Assembly: GCA_040881665.1 (NCBI GenBank)
Contig: JBBECT010000004.1
Span: 243,782-307,781 of the forward strand
Length of the DNA: 64,000 nt
Direction of reading: 5' to 3'
DNA from: Actinomycetota bacterium
GTDB taxonomy: Bacteria; Actinomycetota; UBA4738; HRBIN12
Under the pieces are notes generated by a model. That model had not been told where the DNA came from. It did no database searches and saw nothing but the letters and a program-made list of their open reading frames with translations. The position numbers and the translations under genes are program-made. Below, piece by piece: positions 57,219-64,000 of the stretch; position 1 is the stretch's first letter, and the number at the start of each line of letters is the position of its first letter.

Positions 57219-58294
57219 GTCTGTCGGTCGACGTGCGGGTGCGCCGCGAAGGGTTCGCGCTCGACGCGGCGTTCGAGGCGCGGGCGGGAGAGACGCTCGC
57301 GCTGCTCGGGCCGAACGGCGCGGGGAAGTCGACGCTCGTGAGCATCCTCTCCGGACTGCTGCGTCCCGACGAGGGTCGTGTGGTGCTGCACGACGCGGTG
57401 CTCGACGAGGCAGACCGACATGTTCCCGCGGAGCGTCGGCCTGTGGGGGTCGTGTTCCAGGACCTGCTGCTGTTCCCGCACCTGTCGGCGGCCGAGAACG
57501 TCGCGTTCGGACTCCGCGCTCGAGGGACCCCACGGGACGCCGCGAGGGAGCGCGCTCGCCGCGAGCTGCATGCACTGGGCGTGGACCACCGTGCCGACGC
57601 GGCCCCGGCGACGCTGTCCGGGGGCGAGGCGCAGCGGGTGGCGCTCGCGCGGGCACTCGCGATCGAGCCCGCGCTGCTGCTGCTGGACGAACCACTGTCG
57701 GCGCTCGACGTCGGCGCGCGCGGCCACATCCGGGAGCTCGTCGCCTCGACGCTCGAGGGATTCGACGGGGTGGGTGTGCTCGTGACCCACGACCCGGTCG
57801 AGGCGATGACCCTCGCCGACCGGCTCGTGCTCCTCGAGGACGGGCGCGTCACGCAGGTGGGAACCCCCGAGGAGGTGCGCGACACGCCGACTACGGTCTA
57901 CGCGGCCGACCTGGTGGGCGTGAACCTGTACCGGGGACGGCTCGAGCCCCTCGGAGGCGGCGACGGGCGGCTGATCGTCGCTGCGGATGGCGAGCTGATC
58001 GTGACCTGGCCCGAGGGCATGGACGAGGGCACTCCAACCGAGGCGGCGGCGGTGATCCGGCCGGCCGACGTGGTGCTCCACGCCGCGCCTCCGGAGGGAT
58101 CGTCGCGGAACGTGCTCCACGGCCCGGTCGCCGCGATCGCCGAGGAAGGAGCACGCGCGCGGGTGCGACTGGCCACGTCCCCGCCGATCGTCGCCGAGGT
58201 AACCCACGACTCGGTCCGGCGTCTGCACCTGGCGCCCGGCATCGAGGTGTGGGCATCGGTCAAGGCCGTGGAGATCCGGGTCGTTCCCGTCTGA
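57215..58294 (+). CDS. modC: Molybdate ABC transporter, ATP-binding subunit with TOBE domain
   Basis: 359 aa from GTG 57215, overlapping modB. Walker A GPNGAGKST, Q-loop VFQDLLLFPHL, signature LSGGEAQR, Walker B LLLLDEP, H-loop VTHDPVEAMTLADR. After the ATPase (~230 residues) comes a regulatory part with TOBE-like strands (NLYRGRLEPLGGGDGRLIV and VLHGPVAAIAEEGARARVRL) that can bind the oxyanion and give trans-inhibition. It powers molybdate import together with ModA and ModB. Confidence 0.93.
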   Translation: MSLSVDVRVRREGFALDAAFEARAGETLALLGPNGAGKSTLVSILSGLLRPDEGRVVLHDAVLDEADRHVPAERRPVGVVFQDLLLFPHLSAAENVAFGLRARGTPRDAARERARRELHALGVDHRADAAPATLSGGEAQRVALARALAIEPALLLLDEPLSALDVGARGHIRELVASTLEGFDGVGVLVTHDPVEAMTLADRLVLLEDGRVTQVGTPEEVRDTPTTVYAADLVGVNLYRGRLEPLGGGDGRLIVAADGELIVTWPEGMDEGTPTEAAAVIRPADVVLHAAPPEGSSRNVLHGPVAAIAEEGARARVRLATSPPIVAEVTHDSVRRLHLAPGIEVWASVKAVEIRVVPV

Positions 58295-58327
58295 GGTTCG
58301 CACGCGGCGGCCGGCTCCGGCCACCCG

Positions 58328-58333
58328 TAGGCT
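58328..58333 (+). promoter_or_regulatory. -10 hexamer TAGGCT of the spermidine-synthase-like gene, leaderless
   Basis: TAGGCT ends 7 nt before the ATG at 58341. Confidence 0.5.
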
Positions 58334-58340
58334 GGTCGGG

Positions 58341-59810
58341 ATGTCACCGTTCCTCGCCGGTTCGCTCGTGTTCTCCGCTTCAGCCGCCGTCCTCGTGCTC
58401 GAGATCCTCGCGGCGCGGCTGCTCGCGCCCTACACGGGGGTGACGATCGAGACTTACACGGCGGTGATCGGCGTCTGTCTCGCGGGGATCGCGGTCGGGA
58501 GCTGGTACGGCGGTAAGCTCGCCGACCGTGTCATGCCCGAGAAGCTCCTCGGGCGCGCGCTCACGCTCGGCGGCGGACTCGCGCTGCTGTCCGGGGTGCT
58601 CGTCGACACGATCGGACCGGGCGTCACGGGCAACGGCCCGTTCGCGAGCGTGGTGTTGGCAGCGTTCGCTTTCTTCGCTCCTGCGGCCGTGCTGAGCTCG
58701 GTCACCCCCACCGTGGCGAAGCTGCGGATCCGCGACCTCGACAACACGGGCAGCGTCGTCGGGTTCCTCTCGGCGCTCGGCACCGCGGGCGCGCTGGTGG
58801 GCACGTTCGTGACCGGGTTCATCCTGGTCGCGGCCTTGCCGTCGCGGGTGATCGTGACCTCCGTGGGGATCGCACTCGTCATCGCGGGTGCCGTCGTGTG
58901 GTGGCGGCTCGACCCTCCGCTAAAGTCGGGCCGCGTCGGGGTCCTGGTCGTGCTCGTCCTCGTCGGCGGAACACTCGGGTTCGCGGTGTCGCCGTGTGCG
59001 TTCGAGAGCCCGTACTTCTGCGGGCGGATCGTCTCGGACCCCGCGCGGGAAGGTGGACGGACGCTCGTGCTCGACAACCTGCGACATTCGTACGTCGACC
59101 TCGGTGACCCCGCCCATCTGGAGTTCGACTACGCGAAGCGGTTCGCAGCGCTCGTCGCGAGCCACGTCGCCGACGGGGCGGAGATCTCGGTGCTGCACAT
59201 CGGAGGTGGCGGGTTCACCCTCCCCCGATACTGGCCCGCCGAGCACGAGGTGGATCGCAACGTCGTGCTCGAGGTCGACAGCGATCTCGTCGACGTCGCC
59301 GAACAGCGGCTGGGCCTGACCCCCGACGACGAGATCACCGTGCGGATCGGTGACGCGCGGCGGCTGATCGACGACGAGCCCACCGACGTCTACGACGTCG
59401 TGGTCGAGGACGCCTTCGGGGCGCTCGCCGTCCCCTGGCACCTCACGACCGAGGAGATGCTCGCGAAGGTGCGCCGCGTCCTCACGCCCGACGGTCTCTA
59501 CCTCGTGAACCTGATCGACTACCCGCCCCTGGGCTTCGCCAGGGCGGAAACCGCGACCCTGCTCGCGCACTTCGAGCACGTTGCGGTCCTCGCCGAGCAG
59601 GGCACGCTCGTCGGAGATGCGGGCGGGAACCTCGTGCTCGCGGCATCCGACGTCCCCATCGACGTGCCGGCCGCGGTGGCCGTCACGCGCGAACGCGGTG
59701 ATGCGTCCGTCGATGCGCTCGAGGGTGAGGACCTTGCGGACTGGATCGGCGACGCGAGGGTTCTCCGCGACGACTTCGCCCCCGTGGATCAGCTGCTGAC
59801 CCCACCCTGA
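58341..59810 (+). CDS. Membrane protein fused to spermidine-synthase-like methyltransferase-fold domain
   Basis: 489 aa. The N-terminal ~220 residues hold seven or eight membrane helices (SLVFSASAAVLVLEILAARLLAPYTGV ... GIAVGSWYGGKLADR). The C-terminal ~250 residues are a Rossmann-fold spermidine synthase domain: LDNLRHSYVDLGDP, the nucleotide-binding loop LHIGGGGFTLPRYW, acidic EVDSDLVDVAEQRLGL, and GDARRLIDDEP...VVEDAFG. Such fused proteins are widespread in actinobacteria; aminopropyl transfer has not been shown for most, so the polyamine role is uncertain. Confidence 0.84.
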   Translation: MSPFLAGSLVFSASAAVLVLEILAARLLAPYTGVTIETYTAVIGVCLAGIAVGSWYGGKLADRVMPEKLLGRALTLGGGLALLSGVLVDTIGPGVTGNGPFASVVLAAFAFFAPAAVLSSVTPTVAKLRIRDLDNTGSVVGFLSALGTAGALVGTFVTGFILVAALPSRVIVTSVGIALVIAGAVVWWRLDPPLKSGRVGVLVVLVLVGGTLGFAVSPCAFESPYFCGRIVSDPAREGGRTLVLDNLRHSYVDLGDPAHLEFDYAKRFAALVASHVADGAEISVLHIGGGGFTLPRYWPAEHEVDRNVVLEVDSDLVDVAEQRLGLTPDDEITVRIGDARRLIDDEPTDVYDVVVEDAFGALAVPWHLTTEEMLAKVRRVLTPDGLYLVNLIDYPPLGFARAETATLLAHFEHVAVLAEQGTLVGDAGGNLVLAASDVPIDVPAAVAVTRERGDASVDALEGEDLADWIGDARVLRDDFAPVDQLLTPP

Positions 59811-59832
59811 GTCTGGTTCAGACGGTTACGGG

Positions 59833-59838
59833 TACCCT
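59833..59838 (+). promoter_or_regulatory. -10 hexamer TACCCT of lepB
   Basis: TACCCT ends 14 nt before the ATG at 59853, leaving a leader of about 7-8 nt (too short for a normal ribosome-binding site). Confidence 0.45.
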
Positions 59839-59852
59839 GAGGGCTCAACCCC

Positions 59853-60494
59853 ATGGCCATCGACACCGATCCCAAGCAGGCGGCTCCGACCGACGACGCC
59901 CCGAAGTCCAAGGGCAAGCTCGGGTTCCTCGGCGAACTCCCGATCCTGATCATCACCGCGCTCGTGCTGGCGCTGGTGATCAAGGCGTTCCTGTTCCAGG
60001 CCTTCTTCATCCCGTCGAGCTCGATGGAGCCCACCCTGTATCCGGGTGACCGGGTCCTCGTGAACAAGATCCCGTACTACTTCGGCGACCCCGAGCGCGG
60101 CGACATCGTCGTGTTCGAGAACCCCGATCCGGCCTCGCAGGTCGATCGCGGGATCGTGGGCGGGTTCGTCCACTGGCTCGCCCAGGGTCTCGGCGTCTCG
60201 AGCAACCCGGAGGAGGACTTCATCAAGCGTGTGATCGGTGAGCCGGGCGACACGGTCGAAGGCCGCAACGGCCAGGTGTTCGTGAACGGCCTGCCGATCG
60301 ACGAGCCCTACCTGACGCAGAAGACCGATGATTTCCCGCCCGAGACCGTGCCCGACGGCGAGCTGTTCGTGATGGGCGACAACCGTGGCTCCTCGCGTGA
60401 TTCCCGCTTCAGTCTCGGCACCGTTCCGCTCGACAAGGTCGTCGGCAAGGCGTTCGTGAAGATCTGGCCCCCGAGCCGGATCGGCTTGCTCTAG
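59853..60494 (+). CDS. lepB: Signal peptidase I
   Basis: 213 aa. A charged N-terminus, one membrane helix (ELPILIITALVLALVIKAFLFQAFF), then the catalytic region: Ser57 in PSSSMEPTL, Lys125 in FIKRVIGEPGD, and box E GDNRGSSRDSRFSLGTV. It cleaves signal peptides of exported proteins, including the many predicted here. It is the full-length counterpart of the short S26 protease at 49573. The stop codon shares CTAG (60491-60494) with the convergent P-type ATPase gene. Confidence 0.95.
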   Translation: MAIDTDPKQAAPTDDAPKSKGKLGFLGELPILIITALVLALVIKAFLFQAFFIPSSSMEPTLYPGDRVLVNKIPYYFGDPERGDIVVFENPDPASQVDRGIVGGFVHWLAQGLGVSSNPEEDFIKRVIGEPGDTVEGRNGQVFVNGLPIDEPYLTQKTDDFPPETVPDGELFVMGDNRGSSRDSRFSLGTVPLDKVVGKAFVKIWPPSRIGLL

Positions 60495-62884
60495 TCCATC
60501 AGGGGAACGCCGGAACTGCCCTTCGGGTGGGGAACGAACAGGCGCGCGGCCGACCACACGATCGAAGCGATGCCGAACGCGGCCAGCCACACGATCAACG
60601 GCGGCGTCTCCAGCGCGAAGAACTCCTGGGTGAACGGCAGGATCACCGCGAGCACGAACAGCGCACCCATCGTCCAGATCAGGACGAGCTTCCAGGTGTT
60701 CAGCGGCGACGCGACGATCGAGAGCACGAGCAAGCCGATCCAGCAGAGCACCATCGTCGCCGTCGTCTGGGCCTCGCGCAGCGACACGCCGTCGGTGTCC
60801 AGCGCGAACGTGTAGCTGAGATAGGTCGCGAGCGCCGCGAGGGCGCCGGCGGGGATCGAGAAACGCAGCACGCGATGCAGGAACCCCGGCTGCCAGCGTT
60901 CGCTGCTCGGTGCCAGCGCGAGGAAGAACGAGGGGATCCCGATCGTCAACGAACCGATCAGGGTCAGATGCCGCGGCAGGAACGGGAACACGAACCCGAG
61001 CACGCCGGTCGCGATCGAGATCAGCATCGCGTAGACGGTCTTGGTCACGTAGAGGTTCGACGTCCGTTGGATGTTGCCGAGCACGCGGCGTCCCTCGCCG
61101 ACCACCTGCGGGATCGCGTCGAACGTCGAGTCGAGCAGCACGAGCTGGGCAACGCTGCGGGTCGCGGGGCTGCCCGATCCCATCGCGATCCCGAGGTCGG
61201 CGTCCTTCAGCGCCAGCGCGTCGTTCACGCCGTCGCCCGTCATCGCGACCGTGTGCCCACGTGTCTGGAGCGCCTGCACCATCGCCCGCTTCTGCTGGGG
61301 GCTCACGCGCCCGAACACCGTTCGTTCCTCGAGGGCCTCACCGAGTGCGGCGACGTTCTCCTCGGGCAGCTCGCGGGCGTCGATCGCGCTCTGGGCGCCT
61401 TCGAGACCCAGGCGTCCCGCGATCGCCGCGACGGTCCGTGGATCGTCGCCGCTGATCACCTTGACCGTCACGTCCTGCTCCCGGAAGTACCCGAGGGTCG
61501 CTGCCGCGTCGGGGCGGGGCTGGTCGGCGAGCGCCACGATCGCGACGGGCTCAATGCTCTGTGGCAGCGCTCCCTCTTCGTCGAGGCCCGCATCCGCGTG
61601 GGTGAGCAGGACGACGCGCTGGCCCTGTTCCGCGCGGTCGGCGATCGCCCGCGCCAGCTCTCGATCGGAGGTGAGGCCGTCCCCGAGGACGGCCTCCGGA
61701 GCGCCGAGGATCCAGGACCCACGATCGCGGAAGGTCGCTCCGCTCCATCTCCGGGCGCTCGAGAAAGGGACGGCGGTCGTCGCGTGCCAATCGTCGGGGA
61801 CCCGCGCGAACCGCTCCCCGATCGCGCCCATCGTCGCGTTCGGATGCGCGTCGACGCGGGCGAGAGCGGCGAGGGCGTCCTCGTACGGGGCGTCTCCCTC
61901 GAGCAGCTCCACGTCCTCCACGGTGAGGCGTCCCTCGGTCAGGGTTCCCGTCTTGTCGATACAGAGCACGTCGACGCGGGCGAGCCCCTCGACCGCCGGG
62001 AGCTCCTGAACGAGCACGCGCTTGCGCGCGAGGCGCACGACGCTGATCGCGAACGCGAGCGACGTCAGTAGTACGAGACCCTCGGGGACCATCGCGACGA
62101 CCCCCGCAACCGCGCCCCGAAGTCCCTCGGCGACCGACGCGTCACCTCGGAGCTGGGACCAGAACAGGAGCGCGGCCGTGGGAACGATCGCCCACGTCAC
62201 GTACTTCAGGATCGTGTCGGTCCCCGACCGCAGCTCCGACTGGGTCAACGTGAAGCGCCGTGCGTCGATCGCGAGCTTGGCCGCGTACGCGGCTCGTCCG
62301 ACCTTCGTCGCGATGAACCGACCGCTGCCCGCCGCGACGAACGAACCCGACTGAGCCGGATCGCCCACGTGCTTGAGCACCGGATCGGACTCTCCGGTGA
62401 TCAGCGACTCGTCGATCTCCAGACCGTCGGCATCGAGCACGTCGCCGTCGACGACGACCTGGTCGCCGGGCTGCAGCTCGAGCACGTCGTCGAGGACCAC
62501 CTCCCCGATCGGATACTCGGCGACGTCGCCGTCGCGCACGATGCGCGCCTTCGGCGTCGTCAGGACGGCCAGCTCGTCGAGGGTGCGCTTGGCACGGAGC
62601 TCCTGGACGATTCCGATCAACGCGTTCGCGATCAGCACGCCACCGAACAAGGCATCCTGGATCGGCCCCACGGTGAGGATCACCACGAGCATCGAGCCGA
62701 GGATGATGTTGAACCGCGTGATGACGTTGGCGCGGACGATCTGCGCGACCGAGCGGGTGGTCTGGGTAGGAACGTCGTTGACCAGCCCCCGCGCAACCCG
62801 CTCGGCGACCTCGTCCGAACGCAGCCCGCTCTTGGGATCGACACGGACCGCTTCAGGCTCGGGCTGTTCGGTTGCGGTGGCCAT
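60491..62884 (-). CDS. ctpE: P-type cation ATPase, CtpE-like (probable Ca2+ transporter)
   Basis: 797 aa from ATG 62884. Phosphorylation motif CIDKTGTLTEG; A-domain LITGESDPV; hinge MTGDGVNDALALKDADLGIAMGSG. The M4 region reads AMVPEGLVLLTSLAFAISVVRL and is followed by LVQELPAVEGLARVDVL, close to M. tuberculosis CtpE (Rv0908) as I recall it, which is linked to Ca2+ uptake. No N-terminal heavy-metal domain and no CPC motif, so it is not a P1B metal pump. Ten spans. The divergent promoter region is shared with the DUF1232 gene. Confidence 0.88.
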   Translation of the reverse strand: MATATEQPEPEAVRVDPKSGLRSDEVAERVARGLVNDVPTQTTRSVAQIVRANVITRFNIILGSMLVVILTVGPIQDALFGGVLIANALIGIVQELRAKRTLDELAVLTTPKARIVRDGDVAEYPIGEVVLDDVLELQPGDQVVVDGDVLDADGLEIDESLITGESDPVLKHVGDPAQSGSFVAAGSGRFIATKVGRAAYAAKLAIDARRFTLTQSELRSGTDTILKYVTWAIVPTAALLFWSQLRGDASVAEGLRGAVAGVVAMVPEGLVLLTSLAFAISVVRLARKRVLVQELPAVEGLARVDVLCIDKTGTLTEGRLTVEDVELLEGDAPYEDALAALARVDAHPNATMGAIGERFARVPDDWHATTAVPFSSARRWSGATFRDRGSWILGAPEAVLGDGLTSDRELARAIADRAEQGQRVVLLTHADAGLDEEGALPQSIEPVAIVALADQPRPDAAATLGYFREQDVTVKVISGDDPRTVAAIAGRLGLEGAQSAIDARELPEENVAALGEALEERTVFGRVSPQQKRAMVQALQTRGHTVAMTGDGVNDALALKDADLGIAMGSGSPATRSVAQLVLLDSTFDAIPQVVGEGRRVLGNIQRTSNLYVTKTVYAMLISIATGVLGFVFPFLPRHLTLIGSLTIGIPSFFLALAPSSERWQPGFLHRVLRFSIPAGALAALATYLSYTFALDTDGVSLREAQTTATMVLCWIGLLVLSIVASPLNTWKLVLIWTMGALFVLAVILPFTQEFFALETPPLIVWLAAFGIASIVWSAARLFVPHPKGSSGVPLMD

Positions 62885-62893
62885 GGTCGCACT

Positions 62894-62899
62894 AGGGTA
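62894..62899 (-). promoter_or_regulatory. -10 hexamer TACCCT of the CtpE-like gene
   Basis: On the minus strand TACCCT ends 9 nt before the ATG at 62884. It lies 23 bp from the -10 of the divergent DUF1232 gene. Confidence 0.45.
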
Positions 62900-62922
62900 G
62901 CCGGGTGCTCCGATCCGGGGCG

Positions 62923-62928
62923 TACGCT
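62923..62928 (+). promoter_or_regulatory. -10 hexamer TACGCT of the DUF1232 gene, leaderless
   Basis: TACGCT ends 7 nt before the GTG at 62936. It supports GTG as the start codon. Confidence 0.5.
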
Positions 62929-62935
62929 GCGACAC

Positions 62936-63334
62936 GTGCGCACGATCCTGTTGGCTCTCGCGATCGCCGTCGCCGTCTGGCTCGCGGTGATCGCCGCGCT
63001 GGCCCTGGCCGGGCGCCGCACCGCCGCCAGGGAGCTAGCCACGCTGGTCCCCAACCTCCTGCTGCTGTTCCGCGATCTGCTCCGCGACCGCCGCGTGCCG
63101 CGATCTGCCAAGGTCGTACTTGCCGTGGCGGTGGTCTGGCTCGTCTCCCCGATCGACCTCGTCCCGGAGTTCGTGCCGGTGCTCGGCCCGCTTGACGACG
63201 CCGTCGTCGCCGCGTTGGCACTCGGTTTCCTGCTGCGACGCAGCGGACCCGAGATCATCGCAGAGCACTGGCGGGGTTCGGCGGGGACCCTCGGCCGCAT
63301 CCTCCACCCATTCCGGCGGACCGGGACCGGATAA
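62936..63334 (+). CDS. DUF1232 (YkvA-like) small membrane protein
   Basis: 132 aa from GTG 62936. A first helix (TILLALAIAVAVWLAVIAALALA), a helical linker (LLLLFRDLLRDRRVPRSAKVVLAV), then the DUF1232 signature VVWLVSPIDLVPEFVPVLGPLDDAVVAALAL and a basic end. Two to three membrane helices. The family is widespread and of unknown function. It is divergent from the CtpE-like gene (51 bp between start codons) and convergent to the CCA-adding enzyme gene, with 15 nt between stops. Confidence 0.88.
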   Translation: MRTILLALAIAVAVWLAVIAALALAGRRTAARELATLVPNLLLLFRDLLRDRRVPRSAKVVLAVAVVWLVSPIDLVPEFVPVLGPLDDAVVAALALGFLLRRSGPEIIAEHWRGSAGTLGRILHPFRRTGTG

Positions 63335-63349
63335 GGATCCGGTGCGGAT

Positions 63350-64000
63350 TCAGGCGAGCTCGTGCTCTCGGGCCCAGGCGTCGAGGGCGTCGATCGCTTC
63401 CTCCTCGGTCATCGGGCCGCGTTCCATCCGCAGCTCCATCAGATGCTCGAGCACCCGGCCAACCTCGGGACCGGGTTCCAGGCCGAGATGCTCCATCACG
63501 CGCCGGCCGTCGATCGGCGGACGCATCGCGTCGAGGTTCTCCTGCTCCGCGAGCGCGGCGATCCGCTCCTCGAGCTCGTCTTGCAGACGAGCGAACCGCT
63601 CGGCCTTCTTCGGGTTGCGCGTCGTGACGTCGGCGCGGGTGAGCTGGTTCAGGCGATCGAGCAACGGACCGGCGTCCCGGACGTAGCGGCGCACGGCCGC
63701 GTCGCTCCATCCCTCGCCGTACCCGTGGAACCGTAGGTGGAGCTCGATCAGCGTGCAGACGTCGTCGATCGTCGCGTTCGGGTAGCGCAGCGCCTGCATC
63801 CGGTCGCGCGCCATCCGCGCCCCGACCACCTCGTGGTGATGGAACTGCACCCCCTCGGGCGTGACTTGTCGCGTCTTGGGCTTGCCGATGTCATGCAGCA
63901 GCGCGGCAAGCCGCAGCGTGGCGTCGGTGCGGTCGCAGCTCTCCACGACCGCGTACGTGTGCCGCAGCACGTCCTTGTGCTTGTGCACCGGGTCCTGTTC
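63350..64000 (-). CDS. cca: CCA tRNA nucleotidyltransferase / HD-domain protein, 3' part only
   Basis: The frame is open to the window edge, so only the C-terminal ~216 codons are present. The visible part starts EQDPVHKHKDVLRHTYAVVE, a signature of class II CCA-adding enzymes, followed by the HD residues in LAALLHDIGKPKTRQ and FHHHEVVGARMARDRM. The helical end (LDRLNQLTRADVTTRNPKKAE ... RERGPMTEEEAIDALDAW-like) fits the tRNA-binding tail. The nucleotidyltransferase head must lie beyond base 64000. It adds or repairs the 3' CCA of tRNA. Confidence 0.85.
   Translation of the reverse strand, partial: EQDPVHKHKDVLRHTYAVVESCDRTDATLRLAALLHDIGKPKTRQVTPEGVQFHHHEVVGARMARDRMQALRYPNATIDDVCTLIELHLRFHGYGEGWSDAAVRRYVRDAGPLLDRLNQLTRADVTTRNPKKAERFARLQDELEERIAALAEQENLDAMRPPIDGRRVMEHLGLEPGPEVGRVLEHLMELRMERGPMTEEEAIDALDAWAREHELA

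Overview
The window is high-GC, gene-dense DNA from a bacterium that is most likely a member of the Actinomycetota. The indicators are gene neighbourhoods that I recall from Mycobacterium tuberculosis (APC permease with CeoB/CeoC and an OB-fold protein; PadR with inositol-phosphate synthase Ino1; a CoaA-type pantothenate kinase; a CtpE-like P-type ATPase), a nickel superoxide dismutase with its maturation protease, an MFS-thymidylate kinase fusion, and many TANNNT -10 hexamers sitting directly on start codons (leaderless transcripts). I cannot name the class or genus. I see no rRNA, tRNA, CRISPR array, prophage, integrase or insertion sequence, so this looks like core or stable chromosome.

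Layout. 1-4.2 kb: UspA-ABC1 kinase fusion (5' end outside the window), a cyclic-nucleotide-binding protein with a small membrane protein, and a cupredoxin-like lipoprotein. 4.2-10.1 kb: topA, MFS-tmk and holB form a tightly overlapping minus-strand operon. 10.5-19.4 kb: DedA and YihY membrane proteins, then a potassium block (two KimA-like permeases divergent from two TrkA/CeoBC subunits), a low-complexity secreted protein and an OB-fold protein. 19.4-27.8 kb: proton-pumping pyrophosphatase, histidine phosphatase, CrcB plus DUF190, NhaA, an LCP pair and a CaCA exchanger. 27.8-35.4 kb: MrfA-like helicase, a glycosyltransferase, a membrane-anchored Usp protein, a flippase and a phosphodiesterase. 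35.6-45.1 kb: DJ-1 protein, PadR-Ino1, an XRE/nucleotidyltransferase pair in front of coaA, and three MFS exporters with a MarR regulator. 45.2-52.6 kb: secreted peptidases, DsrE2/TusA, arginine deiminase, and sodX-phosphoesterase-sodN. 52.8-64 kb: a YchF-like GTPase, an ECF sigma factor with a probable anti-sigma protein, a TOBE regulator with modABC, a spermidine-synthase-like membrane protein, signal peptidase I, a CtpE-like ATPase, a DUF1232 protein and the 3' part of a CCA-adding enzyme.

Working together. Ion and pH homeostasis dominates: K+ uptake (KimA-like permeases, CeoBC), H+ (pyrophosphatase, NhaA), Ca2+ (CtpE-like, CaCA), fluoride (CrcB) and molybdate (ModABC). Export and envelope functions form the second theme (signal peptidase, LCP, flippase, Ino1, MFS pumps).

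Expression layout is the most unusual aspect. Twenty start codons lie 5-10 nt downstream of a TANNNT hexamer. In three same-strand junctions the upstream gene's TAG stop is itself the start of that hexamer. In three convergent junctions the two TAG stops share one CTAG. One exporter is preceded by a 12-codon leaderless leader ORF. I do not see a convincing undescribed defence system. The best candidates for new biology are the XRE/nucleotidyltransferase module with twin operators upstream of coaA, the stop-in-promoter arrangement, the leader-ORF exporter, and the divergent YchF-like GTPase. The only gene-free stretch above 300 bases is 10147-10491, described below.
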